64,000 bases of DNA from assembly GCA_004794655.1 (NCBI GenBank), contig SMMW01000070.1, forward strand, positions 464,001 to 528,000. The letters are read 5' to 3'. Positions 46,426 to 63,942 of the stretch are shown piece after piece; positions within the stretch are counted from its first letter, which is position 1; every line of letters starts with the position of its first letter. Origin of the DNA: Marisa cornuarietis (Eukaryota; Mollusca; Gastropoda; Architaenioglossa; Ampullariidae). The position numbers and the translations under genes were made by a program. The notes under the pieces were generated by a model. That model did no database searches. It worked only from the letters and a program-made list of their open reading frames with translations, and was not told the DNA's origin.

Positions 46426-49117
46426 AATTGTACGCATTATGAATTGGATATTGGGTGCTATAAGGCCTTTCAAGGCTTTGACGTTTACATCACTGAAATG
46501 AGTGGAGCCACAGATTGTAGTACTGTGGAATAATTGTCATTTGGATACTCACTCCGTTTCCTATTGAAAAGATTTTCCACCAGTCCAAAGCCTTCACAGG
46601 AAAATAGTGCCAAATTCTGTGAATTTTTCATAGTAAAATAAGTGCCTTTATGGCTGTGAACAATGTATTATAGATTCTTTTAAAGAATGGTAATGTTAAA
46701 CATGAACTTTCGATGTTTACGGTGAAAAAAAAGTTTAAATGTGGAATGTTTGAATGAGTTCTCATGTTTACAACACATCCGATTATCTCATAGTTTGGAA
46801 ATTCTCTCGCAATTACACATCAAATAACTAGCGTTCATGACATAGACTTGTCCTTTTCTTTTGAGAGAGAGAGTGCTGCCAGGTCTTCCTACTGTAGGGT
46901 GAGGGGTGTGAATAATGGACGATTTGCACCTGCAGTGAACTTAGATCTCACTTGTGCCTAAAATGAGACCCTACAAAGCAGGGCCAATCAAAAGTATAGC
47001 ATCTTTGCCTTTCTGTTCTCTCAGTTCTTTTAAAGTTGATACTGTTCCATTTTTTTAACTTGCAGCCTGTCTTGCTATTCTGTTTTTACTGTCCGTGTCA
47101 CAGGTCTATACACAACTTTGCAGTGCACTCACAAGATTTGTTTCGTCTGTCAATGACTGCTGTCAGAGGCATCTGTTTTTCAGGAGGGGGGAGGTGCGAG
47201 CGAAAATTAAGAGTGGTCACCTTTGCTTTATTTTCAGCTTGCTTGCTTGCAGTTTCCTTGGAAAAATGAAATTATTGTCAGTGTGCACTTCAAATTACTT
47301 CCTGGCACAAAATTTGGTTAGGTAGATAACACTGTTTCAGTTAAAACAACTATCCAATCATTAGCATGGACTCTAATTTTAATCCAGTGCAAAGAATGCT
47401 AAAAAAATTATGTGTTGCACTACAGGTTTAAATGCACAATGGCTGCAGTATTTCTGCCAGCACATGGTCAAGGTGACTCAAACTGTGCACCCCTCAGGAA
47501 AATTTTGCTTGACTCCTGCAAGGCTGCAGCCTAGAATAACCTTAGTACTCCACCTTTCACAAATTGCTAAACTATAAAACATTCTTTTCAAATGAGATCA
47601 AATCACATTGGGTTTCTTTGCTAAAACTAGTTCAGATTTTAAATACTCCTCCAATAGGTCAGAAAGTAATGAGGTTTTTTTTTAATACACTTAAACACTT
47701 ATGCCCAACACCATCATCTAATGGTTCTTCCAACTATTGAGATACATCTATTAAGCATTTCTGGAAGTTTTGCGTGTCCGTTTATGTCTGAAGCGCACAT
47801 GAACTGAATTCCATGCTGTGGATTCAAATACTAAAGAAAGCTTGCTAAAGGAAAGAGAACATCAGATTTCCTATCAGAAAGGTTTTCTGAGATCTTGGCA
47901 CTTGTGAACGTTTTATACCAGTGTAAAAAGTCTATAAAGGCCTTTTTTGGAATGGTCAAGTGACTGGGCACTCAGTGGAGGAAGCATAACATTTTCCCCT
48001 TCAAATTTAAGCCATTCAGTCAACACTTGCCCAGAATGACCGAGTTAATTTTTAAAAAAGACGACTTTTATTCCAAAAATCAACACTGAAATTGATCTCC
48101 CACATGGAAACCCATATACTACTGAATAAGGAACAATCTGAAAAACCTTTTCTAGACCAAAAAAGTGATTTTCAATACTAGCTTCATCTTCTTACAGCAC
48201 CCTCACCTTCATCTAAAGCAATACGTCTTGTTTTAGTATAAGGTATACTAAGACAATCATACAAGGACTCAATCTATGAGATAATAATCTGATCATATAC
48301 TTTGTGTCACTTCAAAAAACTTGAAAATTTCTTTCATCAGTATAGGCTGGATTCTGGTTACAATTAGACTTCAATTTCAGATAATGTTGATTAGCTTTAC
48401 CTAAACTACTTTTTCAAGATGAAAGACAATATGAAACTACCGTTTCATAAAAAAAAGGGGGCCTGTTTTTTTGTGGTAATGCTCCACATTATACGATGTG
48501 TCACCAACATCAAGATATTTTTTCATCATACATCTTAGACAAATTTATGCCACCACCACACATCAGTCAGGACAAAATAATGTGTGGATTAGTCAAAATC
48601 TACTTAACTCCACAAGGTTCAAGACTTTATTACCAGTTAACTTAGGCATCTGATAGAGCTGCATGTTAACATTCTGCATTGTTCGTGGCAAAGTCAATTT
48701 GACTTACAGACAGTAGGAAGTCCAAAGCAATGTGCAACCCATCACACTGAAAGCAGAACTTGTAAATCAATGCAATGATTTATAGCCAAAGCACATGCAG
48801 TAAGTAGTGTTCATCAATGGGTGAAGGAAAGAGTAACACCATTCAAGTTCTTGAAAGCAAAATGTCAATCCATCTACGATCTTGAAGACTTTTATGTGCA
48901 TCACAAAGATGTTGGTGTCCACTGTGGAAAATGTCGAGTCCAGACATTCACTCTGTACTCTTGCCTTCTGCCAGTATATTCAAAGTGAAGAAAAAGTGAT
49001 ATTCAAAACATAGGACTTCTAAGCCACGTGGATCAGTTAATACATTCCCAACACTGGTTCTTTTGATGGACTGCATTCTCATGGTCACATTCATCCGGAA
49101 AGTTAGGTGGACTACAC
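46426..49117. other. Convergent 3' ends of CENPJ (+) and Ran (-)
   Basis: AT-rich sequence without a supported frame; it should hold both 3'UTRs. No transposon ends were recognised. Confidence 0.6.
48067..48072 (-). terminator. Candidate Ran poly(A) signal
   Basis: AATAAA on the minus strand (TTTATT on plus), about 1.05 kb past the Ran stop codon. A second AATAAA lies at 48626-48631, about 490 bases past the stop. Either could be used; the sequence alone does not decide. Confidence 0.25.
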
Positions 49118-54406
<5,289 letters not shown>

Positions 54407-54689
54407 TTCTCGATTCTTGAATAAAACTGTAAAGATAATCAATCAATCAACTATTTTATTAATAAGTCTATTTTCTTCCGACGAGTAGCATGCGTAATAA
54501 GACTGTGCCTGAACGTATCTACAACATATATAACGTTTATGACAAACGATATGGGTCGCCAACGGGATCGATAAAAGAAATACATGGATCGTAATCTTAG
54601 TTTCTGCCATCCATCTTTCATAAAAAGTTTAAGATATTGTTAATAGTTTGATGCCTGAGATTTTCCAAGATTTTTACCTTCTAACGTGA

Positions 54690-54790
54690 CGTACTTGAAA
54701 TGGCGGACAAATGAATAAGGCAGTTCAAACCGGTTTTGGCGCTCACTCACAGAACTCAAACGTCGGCCATTCACTTCCGGTTTTCGGTTT
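54690..54790 (-). promoter_or_regulatory. Probable Ran promoter with YY1, E2F and ETS motifs
   Basis: About 300 bases upstream of the Ran start codon lie GAAATGGCGG (near 54698, YY1-like on the plus strand), TTTTGGCGC (54734-54742, an E2F half-site) and ACTTCCGG (54773-54780, ETS). The cluster fits the promoter of a growth-related housekeeping gene. A noncoding first exon would lie between here and the ATG at 54406. Confidence 0.4.
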
Positions 54791-55724
54791 TATGAGAGTT
54801 ACCGTTCTTACCCTTCAATTCCAATAATAGCACAGAGCATTTATATTGTGAGTGATGATGAAAAATAAAACTTTGGAACTTAGTTTTTTAACAACACCAT
54901 GAGTTTGTTTTGCCAAGACTAACTTCACTAGATGCACCCTCCCTAAAATATTCACCTAACAGGTAAACCTGAAATATGTGGGTGACGTATAGTGTATGTG
55001 AAAGAGAGAGAGGGAGAAAGAGCGCGAAAAAGAGATCGAGACAGTGTGTCGAGTAAGTGGCGTGTATTATCAAGTGAAATTCCTGATGTAATTTCACTTC
55101 GCAAATAAATGAATTCTTCTTCTTCATCCGGTTCAGTAAACGGAATTCTAAAACTTCACGCCCCATTAGCTTCTAATAAGTCTGTGATTATATATATATA
55201 TATTTATTTAGCGTCACAGTGCGCGGATCATTCACCTCTGCGAGATGGAAAACCAGTGTATCTTTATTTAATTGTTTGTGTGTGAGAGAGATCGAGAGGG
55301 GGCGGGGGAGGTGCGCGCGGGTGGAGGGGATGTCAATGGAGGTGATCGAGCGTGTATGTATATGATATAGTTAAAAAAATTTAGTTCTACTTTCAATTTC
55401 CCGTCTGATTGTAATAAGCAATTTTTGTAATTAACATTTTTAGGGATTTTTTTTTTAGTAACAGTTTCAAGAGTTTTAAACAACTAAACTTTCTCGTGGG
55501 CCTTAATTCTGATGCCATATTATATAGTTGCTCATAATTAACTTCCCCGTCCGACCTACCACACTCGATCTTTACATCCAGTCAGTGCAGACATACCACT
55601 GTTTTTGTGTGTGTGTGTCCGATTCCACTTTCTGCACCAGCAAATCCACTTCTCCCATCCGTAGAGCATGCGCTATACTTGAAACTACTATATATATATA
55701 TAGGAACGTAAGGTGTACAGACGG

Positions 55725-56900
55725 TGCTTATAAATGATACAAGTCAGAGGGTCGTGTTCTTGTGCTAAAGATCATGGCCATCCTGCAGTGGCGTAGGAAC
55801 CAGAGGGACAAGGGGGAAGCCACCCCCTCAGAAGAAGATACTGTAGAGGCAAGCATGTGAACGTCGTTCACTGTCAGCATGATCATGCAGTTGATCCCCC
55901 TCCCCAAAGCTGCATGATTATCTTCCGCTACTGTTATTACTGCTTTCGCTATTACAATCCTATTGGGGATTTCTGCCATGCAGCTATCCTCTTGGACACT
56001 TTTGTTGTCGGTACTTATTGACCTCTTCGAGCTGGTTTCATTTAGATCTCCGTTGTTGATTTCAAGCTGTTCTCAGATATATATATATATATACGTTTTA
56101 ACGTCAACGTTGGTGTTAGTTATATGCCTTTGCTCTTGTCAGCACTGGTCTCCATCCCGTATGTATCTCTCTGTTGCCAGTCTGTTGGAACTGTTTTGTA
56201 GTTTTCTGTTGGTACCTGCAATCGGATCAATGTCGTCTGCAAAGCGAATTAAGGCTGCAGACGCGGGTCTTCCACCGATGGAGCTGAAAGTGTGGTCGAT
56301 GGGAAGGGTTTCTCGCATGTTTTCCAAGAAGTTATTATGGGTCATCCATGACAGATACCAATACCAGTGGTGTCTGCAAGAACTTATATCTCGATCTCTT
56401 GATTTGGTTATTGAATAGTACTGTGCTCATCGCCTGAGCTTTTGCACACCGTGTCGAAGACTTGAACGTGACCCTCTTTGGTGCTGATTTTTCACGTAAC
56501 AAATATCACAACACTTCCTTCCAAACTATTTTTAAAATCTATAAACGTTAAGGATCTCCCGCTGATGCATTTTTTGTAGGCGCTTAGTTTTTTTTAATCA
56601 GGATGTGACGTTTGAAGATCTGTTACACTGTGTCCTGCCTGGTCTAAAGCCAAACCTGTTTATCTACTAGCAGTCTGATGATCTTCTGGTGGCATTGGAG
56701 GATGTTGAATCTCAGATAATGTACAGATCTTTCATTCACTATGTCCATGTACTACAACTGTGCTTTTTGTGAGACAAGATGCTCATCCTTTGTATTGACC
56801 TGTTTTGGCGAGGGTCTTCAGTATTCGGCTGGGAGGGTGGTGTTTAGGGAGGAACGACTTTTCGTCTTAAGTTTTTAACGTACGGGTTCGTTAAGACAAG
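55725..56900 (-). pseudogene. Degraded RTE-like LINE reverse transcriptase, interrupted by a MITE
   Basis: Reading leftward on the minus strand: FGFRPGRTQCN (near 56640), LTFIDFKNSLEG, then SIGGRPASAALIRFADDID, which contains the reverse-transcriptase catalytic FADD box, GMETSADKSKG, and AEIPNRIVIAKAVIT. The order is that of RTE-type reverse transcriptases. Stops and shifts are many. The hAT-like MITE at 55786-55933 splits the copy. Confidence 0.75.
55786..55933. mobile_element. Small hAT-like MITE, copy 2, nested in an RTE-like LINE
   Basis: It starts CAGTGGCGTAGGAACC and ends ATCTTCCGCTACTG. The interior shares GGCAAGCATGTGAACGT and the CCCCCTCCCC run with the copy at 5706. It interrupts a minus-strand LINE reading frame: coding similarity is present on both sides (AEIPNRIVIAKAVIT before, AMIF after). 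Confidence 0.65.
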
Positions 56901-57115
56901 ATTATGGCTGCTGTTAATCCTTGCGCCTGGATGTAATTCAACTTATCTTTGTTGTTCATGGAGTTGAAGCGATTTGGCAGCAGGATAACGTCCTATGTTA
57001 TTTGGTTGTGGACCAAACCATCTGATCAGGACAATGTCAAGTTGTCGTCATCGATTCAATAGGGAGAGGAAGGACATTGACTATGGCGAGTCGCTATAGC
57101 TCTGTACAAACATTA

Positions 57116-57205
57116 ATAATAATAATAATAATAGTGAAGATTTTTATAGCGCATATTGACACTCATAGAGAGCATACTCTTAGCGCTTAAAACGAGGAAG
57201 AGACG
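57116..57205 (-). mobile_element. Short LINE 3' tail, inverted orientation
   Basis: (AAT)n then TTTTTATAGCGCATATTGAC and GAGCATACTCTTAGCGCTTA is the reverse complement of the LINE tail type seen at 20635 and 26190. Only the tail is present. Confidence 0.5.
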
Positions 57206-57209
57206 TGGA

Positions 57210-58580
57210 CTAAGTAGACACAGAACAAAAGGGACGAAAGAAAACGACAGTACTGACGAAACAGAAAACAAAAGGCATCAAGTAACAGGAACAGAAAAAT
57301 ATAGTGATTCTGCGAGAAAGATGGGTAAAGTAGCAAGAGGGAAGGGGGCGGGGTTAAGAAGGACGAGCATTGTGTGGGCTGTGTTAGGAGAAATGCTCAA
57401 GGAAGAGGTGCGTTTTCAGTGCACCTAATAGTCTCGGGCCTTTGTAGTTTGTTTCTCTCACGCCAACAGTTACAACTATTTCTCCTCGTTGTTGATAAAC
57501 ATTTAATTTGCAGTTCATCAAGAAGATACCGATGTTTCTCCAGAATACCTTTTATAAATCCACCTCCCTTTCTTTTTCCATGTTTTACAAAGGTCGTCTG
57601 TATAACTGTATTGTGTTTACGTGTGTTTCGTCGTTGTATGATCAGCTGTCGGTTTCGTTTGGAGATGATATTATTATTATTATTGTTATTGACATAGATC
57701 TAGTTACCCGGTGAATTTTTCTACCTCATTATCATCGATCGTGGATTGAAGTTGGAGCATTTGTTGATTTGGGCAATGGTAACATTGGAAAGTCTTGGAG
57801 AAAATCAGTTGAATTAAAAGGGATAAACAGCTTATTGCGGTTTCAGCTGCTTTCTTCCGCACAACGATCGAAGCCCTGCCATGGCCGAGCTTTGTTTCTT
57901 CCCCACCGTACCAAGTCTTGTGGATTCGGTCTGTTAATTGTTATTTCTCCAAAGCCTGCACTTTACTGGACCACCACCAGTCTCACAATGTCCCGGTGAT
58001 ACTTCTAGATCATGGGTAAATTCTGTCCTTTACTGCACTAGTTGCATGCGGACGTTCCAACAATATTTTTCTTCCGTTATCAACGTTATGGTGGGGTTAT
58101 AGCTCCAACAAATTAAATGTTTCGGTGCTCCTCCCTGAAGCAAAAATTAATGCATTTTCTCCTAACTTTTTAGCTGTATAATACTCTCAACATAACGCCA
58201 GTAATGGATAAATCGTGGGTCAAAAATCTTGCATAAAGGTTTGCATCACATTCCCAAACAAAGTCGAAGGTTTCAATCAACCAAGATGACCACGCGAGAG
58301 AGGACTCGAACGCTGCCAAAAGACGATCTATCGCCCAACGATCGGAAATAAGGAGGATTTCGAATGGGAAACGCTCGTGCAACCTTACGTAGGTGTCCAC
58401 GTCATCGGTGTGTTTTCTTTTGATTTATCGATGCGAACCTCCACTTCCCTGTCCTCTCCATGGACAAATATTTTATAGCCTGTGATTGCCTACGTTGTTT
58501 CAGTGTGGTTATTATGATTATTTTGTTTGCCATGGACTACTATGTGCACCTTTGTTCAGTGCATACTTATATAATTTGTT
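57210..58580. other. No gene recognised
   Basis: Several 60-100 codon frames occur on both strands without family motifs. The neighbourhood is LINE and transposon debris, so decayed mobile sequence is likely. Confidence 0.45.
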
Positions 58581-58584
58581 AATA

Positions 58585-60097
58585 CAGTAAAACCTTTCCA
58601 TTAAGACTTGCTAAAATCCATCAAAATCAGGTCTTAACTGAGAGGGGCCTTAATCAACCATGCAGTCGGCTTTTATTACACGAACCACGACTTCAAACAC
58701 CTGTACAAGTTTAGGTTTTGAGCATCAGGGTATGAGTAAATATAAATGATAGCACGGAAAGCACAGTTTAGCGCAAGGTTCTTTATTCACCAACACGAAA
58801 AAAATAAATACATTATAGTGAGAGTAACCGGTTGTCCCCTTCATAATTATATAATTAAGATGTACACAAGATTTGTGTGCGTGTGTTAACCATTATTCTT
58901 ATTTTAAAGCAAATCCCTTGGGGGGTTTATGTGGCCTTGGTAATTTGATCAATAATTTAATCGATGACCTTCCGCACAATGATCAATTTATAACTTTACC
59001 AAAAACTTTAGCTTATCAATTTGCTGATTGACCCGACAACACCACAGTAGATCGTAATAACCTTCAATCTCCTTTTGTTTATCCACATATTACGATTAAG
59101 CATGACTGGTGAACGTTTTGACGTTTCATTCATTTTTCAAGCCAGCCGTTCGCGAGGCCTGGAAATCGCTAAATCCTCTAGCCACTGCCAGACACAAAAC
59201 TTTTTCCGGTTACTGGAATGTTTCTCTGCCTCACTTCACAAAACCTCTTCCAGACTTGTTCGCCTATCACTGAATACACACTCTTACGAATTTTAGATAA
59301 TTTCCTATCTCCACTTTCGCCACTATGCCATCTTTCCAGAACTGCGCCCCTTTATTTTGTCCTTGATTATATGCTGAATTTAAGTTTTTTCCACACCAAG
59401 ACAATTTGCAGTCGCGATTGCGGCCTCACTTTGATCACTCATTTTGATCACCTTCACGCTTTTTTGGAGAGTTAGTGCTTTTCTTTGTCTTTTTTGCTTT
59501 CAATGGGTAACACCACAGACTTATTGATCACAGAAGTATGCAGGTAACGCTTATCGATTCCGCCATTATCGTACTCTGGGTAAGAGCAAACAGAGATCTG
59601 TAGAGCCACAGATACTGATGAGTACGTGTACTGAGGTAGACAATGGGCTCTCCTAAAATGCGCTTGCTTTTTTAACAATGTAGTCATTGCAAAAATTGCA
59701 AACAGATGGTTGACATAATTTTTTATAAACATATAACTTCTGCAAAAGCTCATAATGAAAATGACTGCCCTGCACTACTAAAAATAGAAACAACACAATA
59801 GTAGTCTCTTTAAAAATGTACTTATATTATTTTACATGACCTCTGCAGAAAATCCTATTTATAGGGTAAACGGTCGACCAGAAGCAGTCTATTTTAAAAT
59901 ATACTCAAACTTTTTCACATGCAATGTTTGCAAAAAGTCGTAATAGAGCTCAGACTGTCGGCCGTACATCGGGTTGAGGAGGTAGCCCGATCGTGATAGG
60001 GATGAAGTTAATATAGTTAAATCCATCCCAGAAAATTTTTGGGTCATAACTAAGAGGAGGTTGTCATCAGTTAGGTCTTAATAGTGAGGTTTTACTG
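58585..60097 (-). mobile_element. Degenerate pogo/Tigger-like DNA transposon, transposase N-terminal remnant
   Basis: Ends are CAGTAAAACCT at 58585 and AGGTTTTACTG ending at 60097, flanked by TA at 58583-58584 and 60098-60099. On the minus strand, 59480-59080 still shows a CENP-B type DNA-binding region broken by stops and frameshifts: VKVIKMSDQSEAAIA, then GVEKT and IQHIIKDK, and further on RQRNIPVTGKSF and ANGWLEK. These match the two helix-turn-helix parts of pogo/Tigger transposases. The catalytic DDE part is not recognisable; 1.5 kb is too short for a full element. Confidence 0.75.
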
Positions 60098-60099
60098 TA

Positions 60100-62072
60100 G
60101 TATATTTATATGCAATTGAACTAGTTTTAGTCATAGCTGCTCTGGTATAAGTTTGCTTTGGGTGTATATAAGGGAACGAAGAACTGATCATTGTGTACAA
60201 AAGCATGTGCACACACACACATCACATAGATGGCAGTATAATTAAAGATGTCTCGCATCAACACTTATAAAATACAAGTGCAAGTGGACAAAATGTATAT
60301 AGTGATATGCACTCACACACAGATGCATATGCAAATGTGCACTCAAACAATAAAATTACGTTCAATTTTAATGTGATCACAATATAAGCCAACCACTTAC
60401 TGAGAGCCAGTCAAAATATACATCACAGGGCTTGGCAAAGTATATGCAAAACTCAGATATTTATCTCTGTTTCTTGCTTTTTAAGCACAGTTAAATATGG
60501 CACATACTGATAACAAAGTGCTAAAGAGCTTAATAACATTTTGAAACAAGATCTTTGGCAATCTTGGGGAGTTATAAAATTTACATGTATTTTATGGCTT
60601 TCAACATGAAGAGTGGCATGTTTGCTTCCATATGGTTAAGTACAGCAACTGTACAAGAAATAACATTGAAGTGATACACCTCACAAACTAAGTATTTTAA
60701 ACACCAACCAGTTGGAACTAGCTAAAAAAAACAGTAAATGTTTTTAGTGATGCAAAAGCACAGCACACCACTGAATATCTTGACAAATGCACATAATACT
60801 GTCAAATAAGACTAAAACCATAAGCCATAGGGAAGTTTTTATATGCTTGCTTTCTTTCATAGTATGAAGTTGAAGTTCCTCTGTTTAACACCATTGCAAA
60901 TAAAACTGTGATACAAATCAGAAAAGAACAAACCCAAACATTACTTTTTAAAGAAGGGAGGTAATAGCATCGGCTGAAAAATTATTTTTTTTAAAACTTC
61001 ATTACTGGGTAAGTACAAAGTTTCTGTTTAGAAAGACATAATTTTTTAATTAATATACCTTTTATGTTTTGAGTTAGTGGTGAGAATACAACTAAGAACC
61101 CTACTGGCAAAGCATTCTGACATAATGTACTTAGGGAGCTGAATCATACATTTCCTGTGATTTTTTCCCCATTGTCAGACAGAAGCAAAATTAACAAAGA
61201 TATGACACATATATTTTTGCTTCAAATTTCATTTGTGTTCTCCTTTTACCCCTCTGGTCTCGCATGCACTTAAAGCTTGCTTGGTTCCATTTGTACCTCC
61301 GGGAAAAAACTCTTCACTATTCGATGTCTGTGAAGACCCACTGATGACTAAAGCCAGAACTTACACTGTTAAGACAGCTATATATATGCATGCACACAGT
61401 CTATTGAGATCTTTAAAGTGTTCTTCAAAATTGACCTGAGCACAATCCAAAGGGATAAATCTTAAACAAGGGGAAGTAATTTAAAGATCTTCAAAATCAA
61501 TGTCTCCACATACATCCTTTTTGACTTTCCCTGCACACACCAGCAACAACTGATTGTCTTAGAATGTCCTCCAAAACATTTTCTTCCCAGGCTTTTAGAA
61601 AGTATAAAACAGCTTACTCTCAGTAAGCATATAAATATCATCATACAATTAAAAACAAGACTTCATGGAAGTCAAATATACAGGTCGATCACATGCACTA
61701 ACAAATGAAGCGCCAAAATGTATTTTTGTAAAGAAATAAACATCTTTTTGGCATAATTCAAATACACAAAGCATTAAAAACAGCGGCAAAAAAGTTTACT
61801 GACAACATGAACACCATGTTCACAAAGATTGTACAGAAGTAATAATTTGGCATAATTTGCTGATGATGATGACAACAATGACCAGTTCAAAATCACCAGT
61901 GAGTGAAGGATATTTTATATAACAAAATATCAGTTTCAAAATATCCCCAAGATTATGCATCCAGTAAATAACAATAAAAGCAATAATCACTATGACAATG
62001 CATTAAGGCATATCACTACAGATTGCACAGCAGGTATTGCTTGTACTAATATGTAAAAAATAAAATGCATGG
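60100..62072 (-). other. AT-rich stretch downstream of the CHST15-like gene, probably 3'UTR in part
   Basis: No repeat ends or reading frames of note. It follows the sulfotransferase stop codon on the minus strand, so some of it is likely 3'UTR. Confidence 0.45.
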
Positions 62073-63942
62073 CTATGTTTCTCTCCATAAGTAATTTTGA
62101 TTCTTCAACATTTCTGCAAGCTGCTCATTAAAGGGTGCATAAAACTTCTGAAGCAACTTTTCTGTGGCAGGCAACATAGCACCCACACTGTAATGGCGAC
62201 CACGATTGGACACAGGACGGGAGGATAATTCTTGAAGAGCATATTCTGGCAAGGGTTCTGAAATAAAAATGTGATTTTCAGAAACTGTGCTATATAAGCA
62301 ACATTCGTATTATTATAGTTTGCTGAAATACTATCAATGAAAAGAAAAGAAGTAATGTTTCCACATACCAATCTCAAGAAATTCAAACATGCTGGACAGG
62401 TGGCGAGGAATATTCTTAATGTAGTCCTCAAATCGGACAATGTGAATCTGCTGTTGTGGAAATATTCTTAACCAGTCGACCAGAAAGACCACATAAATCC
62501 CTTTCTCTAGCCGAAGCTATGACAAAATGGCGAAGTTTAAATATTAAATAAATATTAAATTAATGCTGCTGTCATGAAGAGAAAACTTGTTTACATTCAC
62601 AAAAACAATTCTGAAGTCATAGTGGAGCTATGCTGCATAATACACAGGTAAAACTGTTTTCACTACAACACAATGTGAAAAGAGAACTTTTAATATGCAA
62701 AAATAATTCAGAAATCATAGAACGATTCTGAAGTATTCACAGATAAAATTGGTTAAATACAATACTTTTTTTCCCTGGGACCATGTGCCATCAGATTAAT
62801 AAATAAAATCAACAATTCCAACACATATAAAAGCATCACTTCAAACAAAAGGCCAGTTTCTGTGACAGAAGGTGAAAGGATTATAAAATCCTCTTACAGA
62901 TAGACCTGGATATCTGTGCATGGTTATGGATGTGCTTGCAGTGATCTAGAAAATATAAGAGCACCCACTTACCATGGAATGACTGGATAGTGAAATGTTG
63001 TAAACACAGCTACGAACACCATACTTTTGAAAACAGTTGTAGTAACTTTGGATGTGCACAACTGTCAAGTTGTGGAAATCCTTGGGAGAACATTGTATTC
63101 CTTTGTCTGCCAGCGTCAGGTACTTGGAGTAAATGCTGCAGACAGGTTTTTTTAGTTTGCAATCAGCACAATACATTTTCAAATGAGACAAAAAGTATAC
63201 GGCAAAAAACAAAAAAAGCGTGGTCTTTAGCAGAATTTGACACAGTCTGGAAAATTCCAGATGGTCTGGATAAAATGGACTCTCTACTGGTGAGGCTGAC
63301 AACTGCATGGGTATTTCCAGCAAACATGAAAAGAGCAATCCTCAGCAAAGAATAAGTGAAATTTCTGCTGCCTCATCAACTTTCAATAAAAATCATTAAC
63401 CATCCCTAGTAGCACAGAATGCCGAAAAAACATGGGTCCCCTAGTGTAGAACATGGGTCCCACATACTTTCCATGGGACCCATGTCTTTTCGGCATTCTG
63501 TGCTGCTAGGGATGATCTGGCTCTAATGTGGGAACTTTATAAACCTGTTTAATCAAGTGAGTGATAAAAGCTTTCCATTAGAAAACTCTGGTAATTCTGT
63601 CATCTCACCTGTGGATGGGGTTTCTCAGGCTAATTATTATTTTTGCCTGTGGAACAAGGTGGTGTATCATAGATGGCACAACAATTCGAGGTTCAGTGCA
63701 ACCTTCATTACCTGGGTAGCGATTCCAAAAGTAATTTCGCCAAAAGTAAGTTGGTGAGCCATCTCCTGAAACAAAGAATATCTGTGTGAGTGTCTGTGGA
63801 TTAAATAAAAAAGTAATGTTTAAAAAAAAAAGAAAAAACTTACCTATTATTTTTAAGGAATAGCCATTTTCTTCAATATCTCTAGAAATATTTCTTGCAG
63901 CTTCTTCAAAGTTGGACACATACCAATTAAAGGAAAATTCGT
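62073..63942 (-). CDS. CHST15: Carbohydrate sulfotransferase 15-like (GalNAc4S-6ST), 3' five exons; 5' end beyond window
   Basis: Exons in coding order: 63942-63844, 63765-63609, 63135-62973, 62516-62369, 62257-62073; phases 1, 2, 0 and 1 link them and the stop is TAG at 62075-62073. The family uses PAPS to sulfate the 6-position of GalNAc 4-sulfate in chondroitin/dermatan sulfate, as type II Golgi membrane enzymes. Visible landmarks: GDGSPTYFWRNYFW, then HHLVPQAKIIISLRNPIH with the 3'-phosphate-binding Arg-Ser region, IYSKYL, FQKYGVRSCVYN, YVVFLVDWLRIFPQQQIHIVRFEDY, and a C-terminal AMLPATEKLLQKFYAPFNEQLAEML. This order matches the C-terminal half of CHST15. The N-terminal anchor and the 5'-phosphosulfate-binding loop are outside the window. 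One oddity is the junction codon giving His-Ser where the family usually has Glu-Arg. The exact substrate cannot be told from this part. Confidence 0.85.
63401..63514. repeat. Near-perfect foldback (hairpin) in CHST15-like intron
   Basis: The left arm 63401-63440 (CATCCCTAGTAGCACAGAAT...) is repeated as a reverse complement at about 63475-63514 with only two mismatches in 40. The loop carries a further copy of ACATGGGTCCC. No target duplication is clear at the edges. It may be a small foldback MITE or a transcribed hairpin. Confidence 0.75.

Noticed and set aside
31000..46500. A CRISPR array or bacterial-type operon
   Set aside because: Repeats here are intronic minisatellites and the genes are intron-bearing animal genes.
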